This document shows positions 23,529 through 34,052 of a stretch of DNA of 64,000 nt, one piece after another (the first letter of the stretch is position 1; each line of letters opens with the position of its first letter). This DNA is from Plasmodiophora brassicae (Eukaryota; Endomyxa: Phytomyxea; Phytomyxea; Plasmodiophorida), in NCBI GenBank assembly GCA_036867785.1, contig CP145417.1, positions 186,001 to 250,000 on the forward strand. The letters are read 5' to 3'. The notes beneath the pieces are model-generated. The model was given only the letters and a program-made list of their open reading frames with translations. It had not been told where the DNA came from and made no database searches. The position numbers were made by a program, and so were the translations under genes.

Positions 23529-24932
23529 ATGGCGTCTAGGACTGCGGCCGTCATCACGTCCGTCCTTACACTGGTGGCGGGGCTGCCAGCGGCATGGGCC
23601 ACGATAACAATCTCCAGGGCGGACGGCTCAAATGAGCACCTTCCCAGCACTCCGTTCTTTCACGGGAACGCGTCGTTTGCCCCGGCCGCCGCTCGGTCTG
23701 TTCTCCGAATACCAGCTGAAGTCATGCTGAGTGCCAACCCCAGCGCAATCGTAGAACGCCTGGCGCGCATGTCTGCCGTACCGCTGACGCAGGCCTTCCT
23801 CTTGGTCATGTACCAAGACTCGTACAACCTGGCATTGTTCACAGACGTGTGCGCCCAATGTCAGTGCCCAGGAGTCCTGGTTGGTAACCTGGACGGGACG
23901 ACGTCGACTTATTTCACCTGGATGGGGGCGCCGAACCTTCGTGTCCCCTGCGTGGTGGTCTCATCAACAGTGACTGCGAACATCCAGGCTTCGTCTTCAA
24001 ACGTGTCGACATCGTACGCGATGACACCTGAGGGTGCGGATCCTGGCTGGGTTGTCCTGCAAACGAGTACGTGGCTGATGGCGGTTGCCGCTGCCCTGTA
24101 CCATGCCCTTGCGCTGCTTGCCACCTTCAAAGGCGTCGCGTTCGTCGTCGACGGCAACGGCCACCGGTTACCGCTCCGCGATGTGCCCAGGGCTCAGCTC
24201 TGTATCGTTGGCCTTCACTTCGTATCCGCGACAGCGGACCTGCTCACGTTCCTCAATTTCGCGGCCATGAACTCTCGAGGATTCCCTTACAGGACCCAGG
24301 TGTTCCTCTCTGAGCTGAGCAATCCGTTGAACACGTCGGCAACTATCGCCATGGCACTTCTGCTTCGCGAAGTATCTCAGTTCGGAACGGAAACCGTCGG
24401 CCAACGCCTTCTCAGGGCGTTCGTCTATGTTCTGGCACTGGGGCTGCTGGTCGGATCCTTCGCCGTCTATATCGATCAGATGATCACGTGGCGTCCCGCA
24501 GGCGACATTGCACTCATCATGGGGCTGGTGGCAATCAATTACTTATGCGCATCCATCTACTTCATCTGCTTTGGGTACCTGACAACCAAGCGTATCCTCC
24601 GAATGAAAGGCTCCTTGTCCGACGACGAACTTCGACGCCGACGACGATTCGCTTTGCGCCTGGTCAGTAGCGGAGTGAGCGGTCTGATCTCGCTCCTGAT
24701 CATGGTGGGTATCGCGGCGACCACCGTAACCAATGGCACCTTTGCGACCTTCTGGACCTTGTATGGCCTACTTGCAATCTCAAGCGCCATCACCCGGATT
24801 CTGGAGTTGTCCGCATTCGCTCCGGTTGGCCAACGGTACATGCTCGCTCAGGTCAAGGACTGCTTCGTGTGCCGATATATTCCGTTACCGTTCACTACCA
24901 CCGTCGTTAACGTTCAGCCCGCGGCACGCTAG
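23529..24932 (+). CDS. Seven-transmembrane protein with secreted ectodomain, copy 2
   Basis: A single exon encodes 467 residues; the ATG at 23529 starts MASRTAAVITSV, a signal peptide with its core in VLTLVAGLPAAWA. It is about 137 bp after copy 1 on the same strand and similar along the whole length: the ISRAD(G) motif after the leader, CAQCQCPGVLVGN in the ectodomain, TPEGADPGW just before helix 1, then seven helices with SELSNPLN and RQ/TKRILRMKGSL at the same places. The tandem order and full-length similarity indicate local duplication. No introns are needed. Neighbouring genes give no functional hint. Confidence 0.8.
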   Translation: MASRTAAVITSVLTLVAGLPAAWATITISRADGSNEHLPSTPFFHGNASFAPAAARSVLRIPAEVMLSANPSAIVERLARMSAVPLTQAFLLVMYQDSYNLALFTDVCAQCQCPGVLVGNLDGTTSTYFTWMGAPNLRVPCVVVSSTVTANIQASSSNVSTSYAMTPEGADPGWVVLQTSTWLMAVAAALYHALALLATFKGVAFVVDGNGHRLPLRDVPRAQLCIVGLHFVSATADLLTFLNFAAMNSRGFPYRTQVFLSELSNPLNTSATIAMALLLREVSQFGTETVGQRLLRAFVYVLALGLLVGSFAVYIDQMITWRPAGDIALIMGLVAINYLCASIYFICFGYLTTKRILRMKGSLSDDELRRRRRFALRLVSSGVSGLISLLIMVGIAATTVTNGTFATFWTLYGLLAISSAITRILELSAFAPVGQRYMLAQVKDCFVCRYIPLPFTTTVVNVQPAAR

Positions 24933-25013
24933 ATGGGCACGCTACCTTAAGCAGATGCACCTTCCAAGTCCAGCACTACACCGAAGAATACATAATAGCA
25001 TGCAGAGAAGCTC

Positions 25014-25034
25014 GTGTGTGTGTGTGTGTGTGTG
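25014..25034. repeat. (GT)n microsatellite
   Basis: An uninterrupted GT run of about ten units between the 3' end of the second 7TM gene and the convergent RRM gene. Confidence 0.9.
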
Positions 25035-25112
25035 ACACGTGATGTAATGGCTCAAAGAGGCACACCAAGGTTTTACTCATGAATGCGGATATGCATCACC
25101 AACGTTCAAGCA

Positions 25113-26796
25113 TCAGGATCTGGTGGTACCGAGCTCTCTTTCGAGCGCTTCTTCATCCGCTTGAAGCTGCGCTTTGAGTTCATCATCAACGGGCGTCTGC
25201 CAAACACAGTGTCACCGACGAGGCAACAATGGCATCGAACCAGATGACCCCACCTTGGCGGCTTGGTCGATGGATCGCAGCAGGTCGTCGTCGTCACCTT
25301 CATTCAAGCCAAAGTCGCCAAGCTTCATATCGGGTGGCGCTGCGGTTGCACCCGCATCGCCGGCGTCATTCTTGACAGGTTCCACATTGGCAGCGGAATC
25401 ACTAAAACGGCGACGGCGGTCAAACTCTGCTACGATCATCGTGTTACAATCTCTGAACACACCTGGCCGGTTCAACCGGTTTGGCCGCGGCTTCCTTCAG
25501 GCCGAAGAATTCGGCGTCGTACTTGATGGGTTCCGATTTGGGAGCCGCAGCATCCGATGGGCTGGACGGCGTCGGGTTCAGCCCCAGGAAGTCCAGGTCA
25601 ATGACCGTCGATTGGCGCGATGGCTTGGCATTGGTTGACCCGGCAGATGGGGCAGCACTCGCTGCGGGTGCTGATGCCTGTTGTGCCGGAGCCGCAGCGG
25701 TCTGGTTGGTCACAGGCGCCGACGTCGTTGCTGTGGTATTAGTGGACGTCATTCCCAGCTCCGCTTCAGATGCGGCAAGCGCTGCGGCGATTGGGTCCAA
25801 ATCAGGTTGTGCTGGAGCGCCACCAGACGGCGATGCCGCAGATCGGCCTGCATTCGACAGGATTTCATGTACAGACGCCGGCGTTGTGGCTCCACGATCC
25901 GCCATGCCTTCGTCATAGTTCGACATGACGAAGTCTCCCTCTGACTTGTACTGCGCGTCTTCCTTGACAAACACTGCCAACACAAGTCAGGAGGCCAATC
26001 AACGAAAGCGATCCCGAGATGGACGAACGGGTGCGGCCATCGAACATGATCTCGTTCAGGGCGCTAATCGCCGCCATTGCGTCTGCCCTGCGTGCGAAAA
26101 GAACCTTCGCCATACCCATGTTCTGGCTATTGCGTTGAAACATGTTCACGTTCAGGACCGTGCCGAAACTAGACGAGGGGCCCCGTTAGAATCCAGTCAC
26201 GATCGAAGGACGCGGCACGGTCCGACCTCGAGAAGGCCGCTTTGACTTGGTCGACGCCGGTCGAGAAGCTCATGTTGCTGACGAAGACCTGCGTGCCCAG
26301 CCCTGTACGTATAGCCCGTTCGGCTTGCAGCTGGTTGGATCCAAACCCACCGGCCGACGACACCTGGACCGCCTGCCCGTTCAGCATGCTTCCGTGACGT
26401 CGGTGCTCATCCAGCGCCTTCTCGGCCTCCTCGTACGATGAGAACTTGACAACGGCTGTCCTTGCAAACGTTCCTGCGCGAAACACTGTGTGAGGTGGCG
26501 CCGCGGCAGGACCGGACGCGAACACCGAACGCACCGTTGGGGTTGTAGTGCATGGCAACCGATCGGATTTTGGCACCGTTCTTCGACATGAGATGATGGA
26601 TCTCGTTGGCTTGCGTGCCCGGCGTTAAATCGTACAGGAACAGGTCCTTGCTGCCGAGACGCGTCGTGGATCGGATCGTAGGCTGCTCGCTGGACAGCAA
26701 CGACGCCGCCGCGGACGACGCGGTCGCCCCGGCTTCGGGCATGGTCGCCGCCGCCGCCGCCGCCGCATTGGACAGGAACCGACGTAGAGCCAGCAT
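25113..26796 (-). CDS. RNA-binding protein with two RRM domains
   Basis: A multi-exon minus-strand gene. RRM1 begins KDLFLYDLTPGTQ (near 26660) and, after a short intron around 26520-26480, continues TAVVKFSSYEEAEKAL, with the RNP1-like aromatic Phe in the second strand block. RRM2 begins TQVFVSNMSFSTG (near 26310) and continues across an intron with NSQNMGMAKVLFARRADA (near 26130). A long Ala/Pro/Ser-rich acidic tail follows. The last intron is 25197-25253, so that the tail reads AAKTPVDDELKAQLQADE to a stop at 25113. The start at 26796 (MLALRRFLSN then an alanine run) would give a possible mitochondrial presequence; an earlier ATG at 26937 is in the same frame. RRM proteins bind single-stranded RNA; the exact role is not identifiable. 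Confidence 0.7.
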
Positions 26797-27147
26797 CGGT
26801 TGTTTGACGGTCGCCGTGCAGCAAGCAACGCTTACGGCAATGCCCCCCGCAGTGGGCCCGGCGGCGGCGGCTACAGCTCGCAGTCCGTGACATGGTCGGC
26901 GTCTCAGCGATGACGTGGGGAACCTGAACCGTCCCATCTCCTACACAGTCCCACAGGCCGTCCCTCGTATTACCTGCCGCCATTGCATTCCTTGGCCTGG
27001 TTCGTTTCGCGGGTCGGATACGCACTACAGCGAGTCAATCACTGACCTGTCCGGGACGGTTCGCGCATGTCCAGCGGATGTATGATTTCGCGGACGATTA
27101 GCTATACGGGTCGACCTCGCCCCCCTCGCGCAGTCCTCGTTTTAGCG

Positions 27148-28026
27148 ATGGCCGCCGATATTGTCGATCGGGAGTTCGCTGGTGAGTTGCAGCGGTTCTC
27201 GAAGGAGGACTGCTGCGACGTGTGCAGGGAGGTCGATGGCGAGCTCGTCTACTGCTCGTCGTGTGAAGGTAGAGGCAGCCGGCAATGCCTGCGCGTTGCA
27301 CCATAGCTGATGGGCGTGCAGTGGCCGTGCATTCGCATTGCTATGGGGCGCCGCTATCCGTTGCCATTCCAGAAGGGGACTGGATCTGTCTGTTGTGCTG
27401 GACCGCCGTAACGTCGGCCTGCTGATCGGTGTTCAGGTGACGGGTGCACGTGGGGCCAGACGGTCTGTGCGTTATGCCCCCGAATGGGTGGCGCGATGAA
27501 GCGGACCACCGATGTACGGCGCGCCACAGCGGTATGAATCGATGCGCATGATCTGACGGGGCTGGTCGCAGTGGCGCTGGGCCCATATCGGTTGCGCTAT
27601 CTGGGTTCCCGAAGTGTATTTCCGGTTCGCCGATCGATGTACGTACGCGTGCCTGACGCTCACATCTCTGCATGGGTAAATGCGCTGACTGACGCTCATC
27701 AGGCGACGCTCTGGACCTCATGCAAATCCCGGCGAATCGGTACACGATGGAGTGCTTCGTCTGCAAGACGAAACGCGGCGCTGCTTTCAAGTGTTCCGAT
27801 CCCGTATCGTGCCCCGCTCATTCGCGCCGTGTACGTCGTCGTCGTGCCTCTAACAACTATTGTGTGGCAGAGCTGCTCACAAACGTTTCATGTGCCCTGC
27901 GCCATGGTACGTGGCGTCACGTTCGAGTACAAGGAGGTCAGCGGCGCACCTGACCTTGTGTATGCCTATTGCTGCAAGAAGAAGGGGACGTCGGCGAGGT
28001 CGTCGTCATCTTCGAAGTTTAAATGA
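27148..28026 (+). CDS. PHD-zinc knuckle-extended PHD (PZP) chromatin reader
   Basis: Six exons, 27148-27268, 27322-27407, 27460-27513, 27572-27638, 27703-27803 and 27871-28026, encode only 194 residues. The introns are 52-67 nt and phases agree throughout. The first PHD finger reads CDVCREVDGELVYCSSC, then VHSHCYG and WICLLCW. A zinc knuckle and extended PHD follow: CALCPRMGGAMK, then WAHIGCAIWVPEVYF, CFVCKTKRGAAFKC, and FHVPCA. This order is diagnostic of the PZP unit of BRPF, JADE, AF10 and yeast Nto1, which binds the H3 tail and DNA within MYST acetyltransferase or DOT1L complexes. The protein ends soon after the PZP unit, with a Lys/Ser tail and no bromodomain or PWWP. It is close in architecture to Nto1 cut short, or a stand-alone reader. 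Confidence 0.85.
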
Positions 28027-28361
28027 AGTGTCGCGCAATGCTGCTCGCTCCTTGGTCATAGCGTTTCGGTGGCCTCTGTCGGTTCTACCAATTGCCGACA
28101 AACCACGTACAACGGCCGATATCGCGAGGCAGGCGTAGACGCGCAGATCATTGCAACCTATGAAGGTCGAATCGGGAATCCATGAAAGCGGAGACAGCAC
28201 GCCATGTATGCAGGCCCACTAGCAATTGTAGCCATCGCCAGGCAGGCAGCCGTCATGCGAGCAATTTCCCGTCAGGCGCCGCCTACAAACACGATAGATA
28301 CACATTGCTACAGACAAGAGCGAACACCGTCTTCGTTAATATAGTTCTGCACGACGAATCA
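28027..28361. other. Convergent intergenic region
   Basis: Lies between the stop codons of the PZP gene (+) and the deacetylase-like gene (-). An AT-rich patch near 28330 may carry polyadenylation signals. No gene seen. Confidence 0.4.
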
Positions 28362-29732
28362 CTACAACCCGTCCAGGTCGAGATCATCGACGCCGTCCCC
28401 AGCGAGGATCTCCGCCTTTCTGCGTCCGATCCTCAGGCCACGCCACAAGCCGAACGCAGCGAGGAAGGCCAGCACGACGAACAGCAGGACGAGCCAGACC
28501 GTCAGCGGGACGCCATAGCGGGCCGGCGGGGGCACCGGTTCCGGTTCCTCGATCAGGCACTGGTACTCGCCGACATCGACGTAGAACACTTTCTCGATGG
28601 TGCACCGGCGGAACGAGTCGATGCAGAACCCGGGTTCGGCCGGGTTGTGCGCGTTCTCACATTCGCAGGTGCAGGCCGCGTAATCGTAGGTGCCCCGGGC
28701 ACAGCCGCCGTTCGGCGGGAAGCAGTCCGACGTCGTGCTCGAGCGCCCGCCGCACTCGAACAGTTCGTGCACGTGCCGCTTGTCCTTGGGCGTCGTCATG
28801 AACGACACCAGCTGGGCGTTCGTCACGACCCAGACGTCGTCGAACTCGAGGATATGCCCCAGGAACTTGCTGAGCGCCGCCATGTTGTCGTCGCTGTTCA
28901 GCAGCGCCGTCGACGATAACGGGATGGAGACGGGCGCCCTGTTCCCGTAGTACGACGCGCCAAAGTTGTACGATAGGACGGCGAGCCAGTCGTCGTTGCT
29001 GAAGACCTCCTCGCCGGGCGCCGATGCGGCCGTCACGTTCGGCGCCGGGCGATTGTGCCGATCGCGAAGCTCCCAGACGGGGATCTCGACGACGCCCGGG
29101 TGCCGCTCCCTGGCGTCGCACATCACGGCCGGGTCGTCGCAATCCTGGGCGATGCCGTTCGCCATGGAGTACGGCCAGAGGCGCCGGCTCGGGTCCGCGC
29201 TCACCTCCTTGATGCTGTGGTCGTACACGAACCCGTGGTCGGCCAGGATGGATCGCGTCCCGATCGCGTTGCTCCATTTCGGGGCCCGGTACCCGACGAT
29301 CGCCGATACGGGGATGCTGGCCGTCGACACCAGCCACGACTTGGCGTCGGCGATCTGTTTGTCGATGTGGCCGCCCTCGGCGGCGGCGGATACGGCGATC
29401 TCAAAGTACCGGTTGAACGCGTTGCGAATCATGGACGGGTCGCTGCGCGCCGATCGCATGTACCAGGTGACAGGGATGTCGCACCCGTTCAGGTTCTGGT
29501 GCTTCGTGGTCAGGTCGACAATGCGGCGGAACATGTCCTCGGTGACGATCTCGTCCATGTACAGGACGACTAGCTGCGGTGTCTCGTTGACGTCAAGGCC
29601 GCCCGGCGGGTCGGCCGACGGGCACACACAGTCGGGGACGCGGCACGTCTCTGGGCACGAATACTCGGCGGCGCTGGCCAGCAACAACAGGCACGCCAGG
29701 GCGATTACAGCGCGGACGTTGACGATCTTCAT
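28362..29732 (-). CDS. Polysaccharide (chitin) deacetylase-like type I membrane protein
   Basis: A single exon encodes 456 residues, from the ATG at 29732: signal peptide (MKIVNVRAVIALACLLLLAS), a Cys-rich lead-in CPETCRVPDCVCPS and PGGLDVNETPQLVVLYMDE. That segment closely follows the opening of metazoan-type chitin deacetylases (CE4, NodB homology). Later motifs include GYRAPKW (Arg 149) and YDHS (His 172). At the metal site the first motif is MDE instead of FDD. In the second motif one His is present (His 122) but its usual partner is not, so catalysis may be impaired or altered. After the NodB region come Cys-rich EGF-like spacing (residues about 350-400), one transmembrane helix near the C-terminus and a short acidic cytosolic tail. 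CE4 enzymes deacetylate cell-wall chitin. Its target, if any, would be at the cell surface. Confidence 0.83.
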   Translation of the reverse strand: MKIVNVRAVIALACLLLLASAAEYSCPETCRVPDCVCPSADPPGGLDVNETPQLVVLYMDEIVTEDMFRRIVDLTTKHQNLNGCDIPVTWYMRSARSDPSMIRNAFNRYFEIAVSAAAEGGHIDKQIADAKSWLVSTASIPVSAIVGYRAPKWSNAIGTRSILADHGFVYDHSIKEVSADPSRRLWPYSMANGIAQDCDDPAVMCDARERHPGVVEIPVWELRDRHNRPAPNVTAASAPGEEVFSNDDWLAVLSYNFGASYYGNRAPVSIPLSSTALLNSDDNMAALSKFLGHILEFDDVWVVTNAQLVSFMTTPKDKRHVHELFECGGRSSTTSDCFPPNGGCARGTYDYAACTCECENAHNPAEPGFCIDSFRRCTIEKVFYVDVGEYQCLIEEPEPVPPPARYGVPLTVWLVLLFVVLAFLAAFGLWRGLRIGRRKAEILAGDGVDDLDLDGL

Positions 29733-30103
29733 GCCACGTTCTTGGTCGGCATTGTCCGCAACGTTACTCAATGGCCCAGATACTGCTTTCGGTAAGCTCC
29801 CCGACCCCGGACCGTCGTCAGTTGAGTCACGGGCGTGACTCCTAAAATCGGGCGCGCTGTATGCCACACACACACGCGCGCGCACAGAGACCCACACAAC
29901 GATGAGATGGCCGGACCCGTGATCATGATGATTGGGTAGACACAACCCAAGGAACAACCTGGGTGGCTACGGCGAACCTGGTAAGAGCAATCGTAAAGCC
30001 CGCAACGGGGAACCAGGGGGAGGCCCGCTGATGACGGAGCGATCGGCAACGGAGTCCGTGGCACGGCGGCAGTTAACGGTGGGAGGCGTGGCGCCCCGAG
30101 GCC
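29733..30103. other. Divergent promoter region between deacetylase-like gene and LSM8
   Basis: Both genes start at its edges and read outward. It holds an alternating CA/CG run at 29865-29885 (possible Z-DNA-forming microsatellite). No TATA box was evident. Confidence 0.4.
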
Positions 30104-30450
30104 ATGAGCGAACTCGAGGCGTGGCTGGAGTCGGTGGTCAGCGTCATCACGAACGACGGGCGGAACATCGTCGGCAGGTTGAAGGGGTTCGACCAGTGCA
30201 TTAATATCGTGCTCGAGGAGTGCCATGAGCGGGTCTACTCGACGACGGCCGGCGTCGAACAGGTTGTCCTTGGCCTGTACGTCATCCGCGGCGACAACAT
30301 GTAAGGCGACGAAACGATAGCGCCGCGAACGTGAATCGCTCACGACCCTTCCTCTGTAGATCGATTGTCGGAGAAGTCGAGCTCGACGTTGATGCGAAGC
30401 TAGACTTGTCCACGATCCGGGCACCTCCACTAAAACCGATTGTCCACTAA
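30104..30450 (+). CDS. LSM8: U6 snRNA-associated Sm-like protein LSm8
   Basis: Exons 30104-30300 and 30360-30450 (intron 59 nt, GTAAGG...TAG) encode 95 residues, the usual LSm8 length. The start MSELEAWLESVVSVITNDGR and the following NIVGRLKGFDQ match animal and fungal LSm8 almost residue for residue. So does the second Sm motif, with GVEQVVLGLYVIRGDN at the exon junction. The tail ends LSTIRAPPLKPIVH, matching the conserved LSm8 end. LSm8 completes the nuclear LSm2-8 ring that binds the 3' oligo-U of U6 snRNA. LSm8 rather than LSm1 is favoured by the N-terminal and tail matches. Confidence 0.95.
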
Positions 30451-30548
30451 AGTAAATTGTCTTTGAATACGGCAACGTTCTAGACCGTTCTGCACCGAAC
30501 GCTGACGTTCGTCAGAAATGGCGCGACCCCGCGCGTGCACGTCCTGAC

Positions 30549-31822
30549 ATGGTGTCGCCGTGCCATCCGCCGCGCCCGTTCCTGTCGGCGGCCACGGGCG
30601 GGTTCGCCCTGCCGACCGTGTCCCAGCGCATGCCCCGGATCGTCGCCGACTGCATCGCCGACTGTCCCGCGCTTCGTGCGCCCCTGTCCGCCCTCATCGA
30701 CGACCTCGCCGACGCGACTCGGCCACTACGCCCGATCGCGGACGACGCCGACGGTGACGCCGTCCAGTGGAACGCCGCGCTGAACGATTTCTTCCCGGGC
30801 GCCACTTTCCACACGGCATCGTGGCTCTTCGTCGAGTGCTACATGTACCGGAGAATTCGCGAGGCGCAGCTGCATGCGGGACATCCCGACCCGTTCCGCG
30901 CCCGGAAGCAGAACGTGGTCGTCGAGCACCGGGAGCGCGTCGCGCGTATTCTGGCCGACCGCGACGACCCGCATGACGACGACCTCAGGCAGCTGCTGAC
31001 GGCGTCGCTGTGGGGCAATGCTGTCGACTTGAGCCTGGCGGCCGGCATGGCCGCCGATGACCGGCACGCGCTCCTGCATGGCCCCAACGGCGGCATTGTC
31101 GTCGACGACCGCGACAGCGTCTGCGATTACATCCGGGGCCGTATGGCGCGAGGCGCCGTCGTGGACATCGTTCTGGACAATAGCGGTACGTCCGGGTTGC
31201 GTTCTCCTCGGGCGATCCTTCGTGACCTTACCGTCCTCCTGTCCCAGGGTTGGAGTTGCTGTGCGATTTGCGTCTGGCCGACTACCTGATTCGTAACGCC
31301 CATGCGGGACGAGTCGTTCTGCATTGCAAGACGATCCCGTGGTTCGTGTCTGACGCGACTGTAGAGGACGTCGACTGGTTGCTGGAGCAGGTTGCCGAGA
31401 CGGCGCCCGGGAAGCGCTGGCGGTCGTACCTGAAATCGGGCGTGTGGACGCTCCAGACTCATCCGTTCTGGTGCACATGGTGGTCGCATCATCACATTCA
31501 CGATGCCGCCCCTGACCTCTGGGAGCAACTCCGGGCGTCGTCGCTGGTCATATTCAAAGGCGACCTGAACTATCGCAAGTTAGTCTACGACTGCGCCTGG
31601 GACCCTGACACGCCGTTCAGCACGGCGATCGGCCCGCTGTGGGCCCTGTCAGGGCCGCCCATTGTCGCCCTTCGCACCAACAAGTCGGACCCCTGCGTTG
31701 GTTTGAAAGCCGGGCAGGCAACCGCCCTCGACGCTGACGAACCCGATTGGCGGTGCAGCGGCAAGCACGCCGTCGTGCACTTCTGGAGCCCCCGATGCCA
31801 GCCAACGTGCCCCGGTGAATAG
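30549..31822 (+). CDS. ARMT1: DUF89 / ARMT1-family metal-dependent phosphatase
   Basis: Exons 30549-31185 and 31248-31822 (intron 62 nt, phase 1) encode about 403 residues. Family landmarks: FHTASWLFVECYMYRRI in the helical N-terminal domain; the metal-site motif VLDNSG split by the intron, followed by LELLCDLRLADYL; PWFVSDATVED carrying the second metal-binding Asp; and SLVIFKGDLNYRKL near the C-terminus. These match human ARMT1 and the yeast and plant DUF89 damage-control phosphatases, which dephosphorylate reactive sugar phosphates such as fructose 1-phosphate in a Mn/Co-dependent way. Protein-glutamate methylation reported for human ARMT1 is disputed, so the phosphatase role is preferred. 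The 3' end converges with the CSDE1-like gene. Confidence 0.88.
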
Positions 31823-31964
31823 ACCAAAGAGCAAGCGCACCGTCAACGACAACGTCTGCATCGCTTCGTGTATATTTTATGAAGACATATATCTGAAATG
31901 CTCGAACCCGTCAATGGGTTCCGGGTCACGGGTGGATCCGATGCATAAGCGAAAACGGGGCCGT

Positions 31965-34052
31965 TCATGTACTGGCGACAACGCCGTCTCGAAGCGGCCG
32001 GCTTCCAGGTTTGAACCCGCGCGTACCATCCGGGCCCTGCGCCATTCTTGTGATCTGGCGGACGCGGTTCGGGTTCGACATCGACGTTCTCGGCTGCATG
32101 GTCAGCTGCGTGTCCTGCTTGCCGTCGGGACCCTCGTCGCTGACGGGCGCCTCCTTCGTGCGCTCGATGAGACGCGCCACCCGCTGCCCACGCCGGATGT
32201 TCAACGTCAGATTGTTGATCAGGACCTCGTCGCCCACGTGCAGCGTCACGCCGTTGCTGACATCTTTGGCCAGCCACCCGACGGTTTCCTCGGTCGGGCC
32301 ACCAACCAACCGGATCGTCCCGCCGGTGCCATAGACGCCGTCGACAACGCCCTTCTTCGGCACCAACCTGACCAGCGACAGCCGGGACGCGTTCGCCGAC
32401 GTTGGCGCCGCCAGGCTGAAGGCGAACTCGACTTCATCGCCAACGCGGACCGAGGTCGATTGCACGAGCAGGTCGTGAGGGCCGAACGCGAACGTGTCTG
32501 TCGACGCGGCTGACCCGGCCTTGGCAACACTCTCGGGCAGCAGTTGGATGGCGCCCATGACGACGTCGTTGGGCGTGCCCGACGAAGGCGACGCAGCGTT
32601 CGTGTCGCTGCGACCCCAGACCGGCTGCGACGATCGGCTGCCGGGTTCGGCAGTGACCACGCCACGAAGATCGGTCGTGTTGAACTTGACGGTGCTACGC
32701 GGGAGAATGACCAGACGGGACGCGCTGACCTGGTCGTTGCCGACGAGAACGTTGAACTCGACTTCGTCGCCGATCGCCACCGTGTGCGTCTGGTCGATGA
32801 CCTCGCTGAAGTGGAAGAAGAGCGGGTCCGGGCGCTTCTCGCACTTGATGAACCCGTACTGGTTCTTCAGGACATTGATGACACCGCGTTCACGTCCGAG
32901 GGGGGCCGGCGTCACCAGGACGACGCTGGTCGCCGACGGGCGCCTCGTGCGCCCGTTCGTCGATATCCGGAACTCGACCTCGTCGCCGGGCAGGATGTCG
33001 AACCTGGGGTCGGCCAGGTCCGTCCCGGTGAACGACAACGCGCGGGCAACGTTGCCGAGCGGCGATGACACGCGGGAGATCGGCGCCGACTGCGCCTTCT
33101 CGTCGTCGTCGTTGGCCAGGAAGTCGACAACGCCGACATCGGTCGAGATCGACCGCCGGGCCTTGACGGCAGCGGGCCCCTTGGCAACCATAACGCCCTG
33201 CGACACGACGCCCCGCCGGGTCGTCTGCTCGACCTCGTTCGCTTTCAGCGTGCCTGGCTCGAGGACGACCAGTCGGGTGGCGTGCAGCTGGCCCTTCTTG
33301 TTCGTGCCGACGTTGAACTCGACTTCGGCGCCGGGGTGGACGCCGACGGACGGGTTGACGAGCTCGGAGAAGTGGAAGAACATCTGCTTGTGGTCCCGAT
33401 CGAAACAGCGGATGAACCCGTACGAGTCCTTGACGCTGATGACGACGCCCGTTTCCCTCGGGACGCCGCCGGCCACGACGCCGTTCCCGCCGCCTCCGGG
33501 CTGGACGCAGCGGATGCTGGTGGCCCCCTGCCGCCCGCTGCGCTTCTCGGTGAACAGTTTGAAGTCGACGACGTCGCCGACGGCGAGCTGCGACGACGCC
33601 GAGTACTGGCCGTCGTCGACGTCGCGTCCGCTGAACTCCAGGAGCACGTACTCGTCGTTGGACGGGTTGTGCACGCCGGGAACGTCGACGGCGCGCGCCT
33701 TGACGCGCCCGCCGAATGGTTCCGTGGTGGGCGTGGCCCCGGCCGGCAGTTGAAGTTCGCGTTCGATGACGCCCCGGGAGACGGTGTCGGCGACCTCCTC
33801 GAAGACGACGGTGCCGGGCGGCAGGATGAGGACCTGGACGGCGGACAGGCGGCCGCTCTCCGGATCCGAGCGAATGGCGAACGACACCTCGTCGCCGCGG
33901 TCGATCTCATGGTCCGGCGAGGCGTTGACGAGCGACGAGAAATGGAAGAACAGCTTGTCCTCGCGTTCCGCGCATCGGATGAAGCCGTACGCGTCCTTGA
34001 CGGCGACGACGACGCCGGTCTCGCGGACGGCGCTACTGGCCATGTGTTGCAT
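31965..34052 (-). CDS. CSDE1: CSDE1/UNR-like protein with multiple cold-shock domains
   Basis: A single exon encodes about 695 residues; the ATG at 34052 is the first in frame (a second is at 34043). Three strong cold-shock domains lie at residues about 11-78, 199-265 and 388-450. Each has the RNP1-like YGFI(R/K)C and RNP2-like FFHFS motifs (first copy YGFIRC 22-27, FFHFS 35-39). Between and after them are four weaker modules without the aromatic motifs, starting near 92, 280, 463 and 590, for instance RGVIEREL and KGVVDGVYG. Alternation of canonical and degenerate modules is the known design of animal UNR/CSDE1, a cytoplasmic mRNA-binding regulator of translation and stability. The last 60 residues are polar and unstructured. 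The gene is intronless, unlike many neighbours. Confidence 0.88.
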   Translation of the reverse strand: MQHMASSAVRETGVVVAVKDAYGFIRCAEREDKLFFHFSSLVNASPDHEIDRGDEVSFAIRSDPESGRLSAVQVLILPPGTVVFEEVADTVSRGVIERELQLPAGATPTTEPFGGRVKARAVDVPGVHNPSNDEYVLLEFSGRDVDDGQYSASSQLAVGDVVDFKLFTEKRSGRQGATSIRCVQPGGGGNGVVAGGVPRETGVVISVKDSYGFIRCFDRDHKQMFFHFSELVNPSVGVHPGAEVEFNVGTNKKGQLHATRLVVLEPGTLKANEVEQTTRRGVVSQGVMVAKGPAAVKARRSISTDVGVVDFLANDDDEKAQSAPISRVSSPLGNVARALSFTGTDLADPRFDILPGDEVEFRISTNGRTRRPSATSVVLVTPAPLGRERGVINVLKNQYGFIKCEKRPDPLFFHFSEVIDQTHTVAIGDEVEFNVLVGNDQVSASRLVILPRSTVKFNTTDLRGVVTAEPGSRSSQPVWGRSDTNAASPSSGTPNDVVMGAIQLLPESVAKAGSAASTDTFAFGPHDLLVQSTSVRVGDEVEFAFSLAAPTSANASRLSLVRLVPKKGVVDGVYGTGGTIRLVGGPTEETVGWLAKDVSNGVTLHVGDEVLINNLTLNIRRGQRVARLIERTKEAPVSDEGPDGKQDTQLTMQPRTSMSNPNRVRQITRMAQGPDGTRGFKPGSRPLRDGVVAST

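Noticed and set aside
28384-29838. Long plus- and minus-strand open frames overlapping the deacetylase-like gene
   Set aside because: They are GC-driven shadows. The frame with signal peptide, CE4 motifs and TM anchor is the real one.
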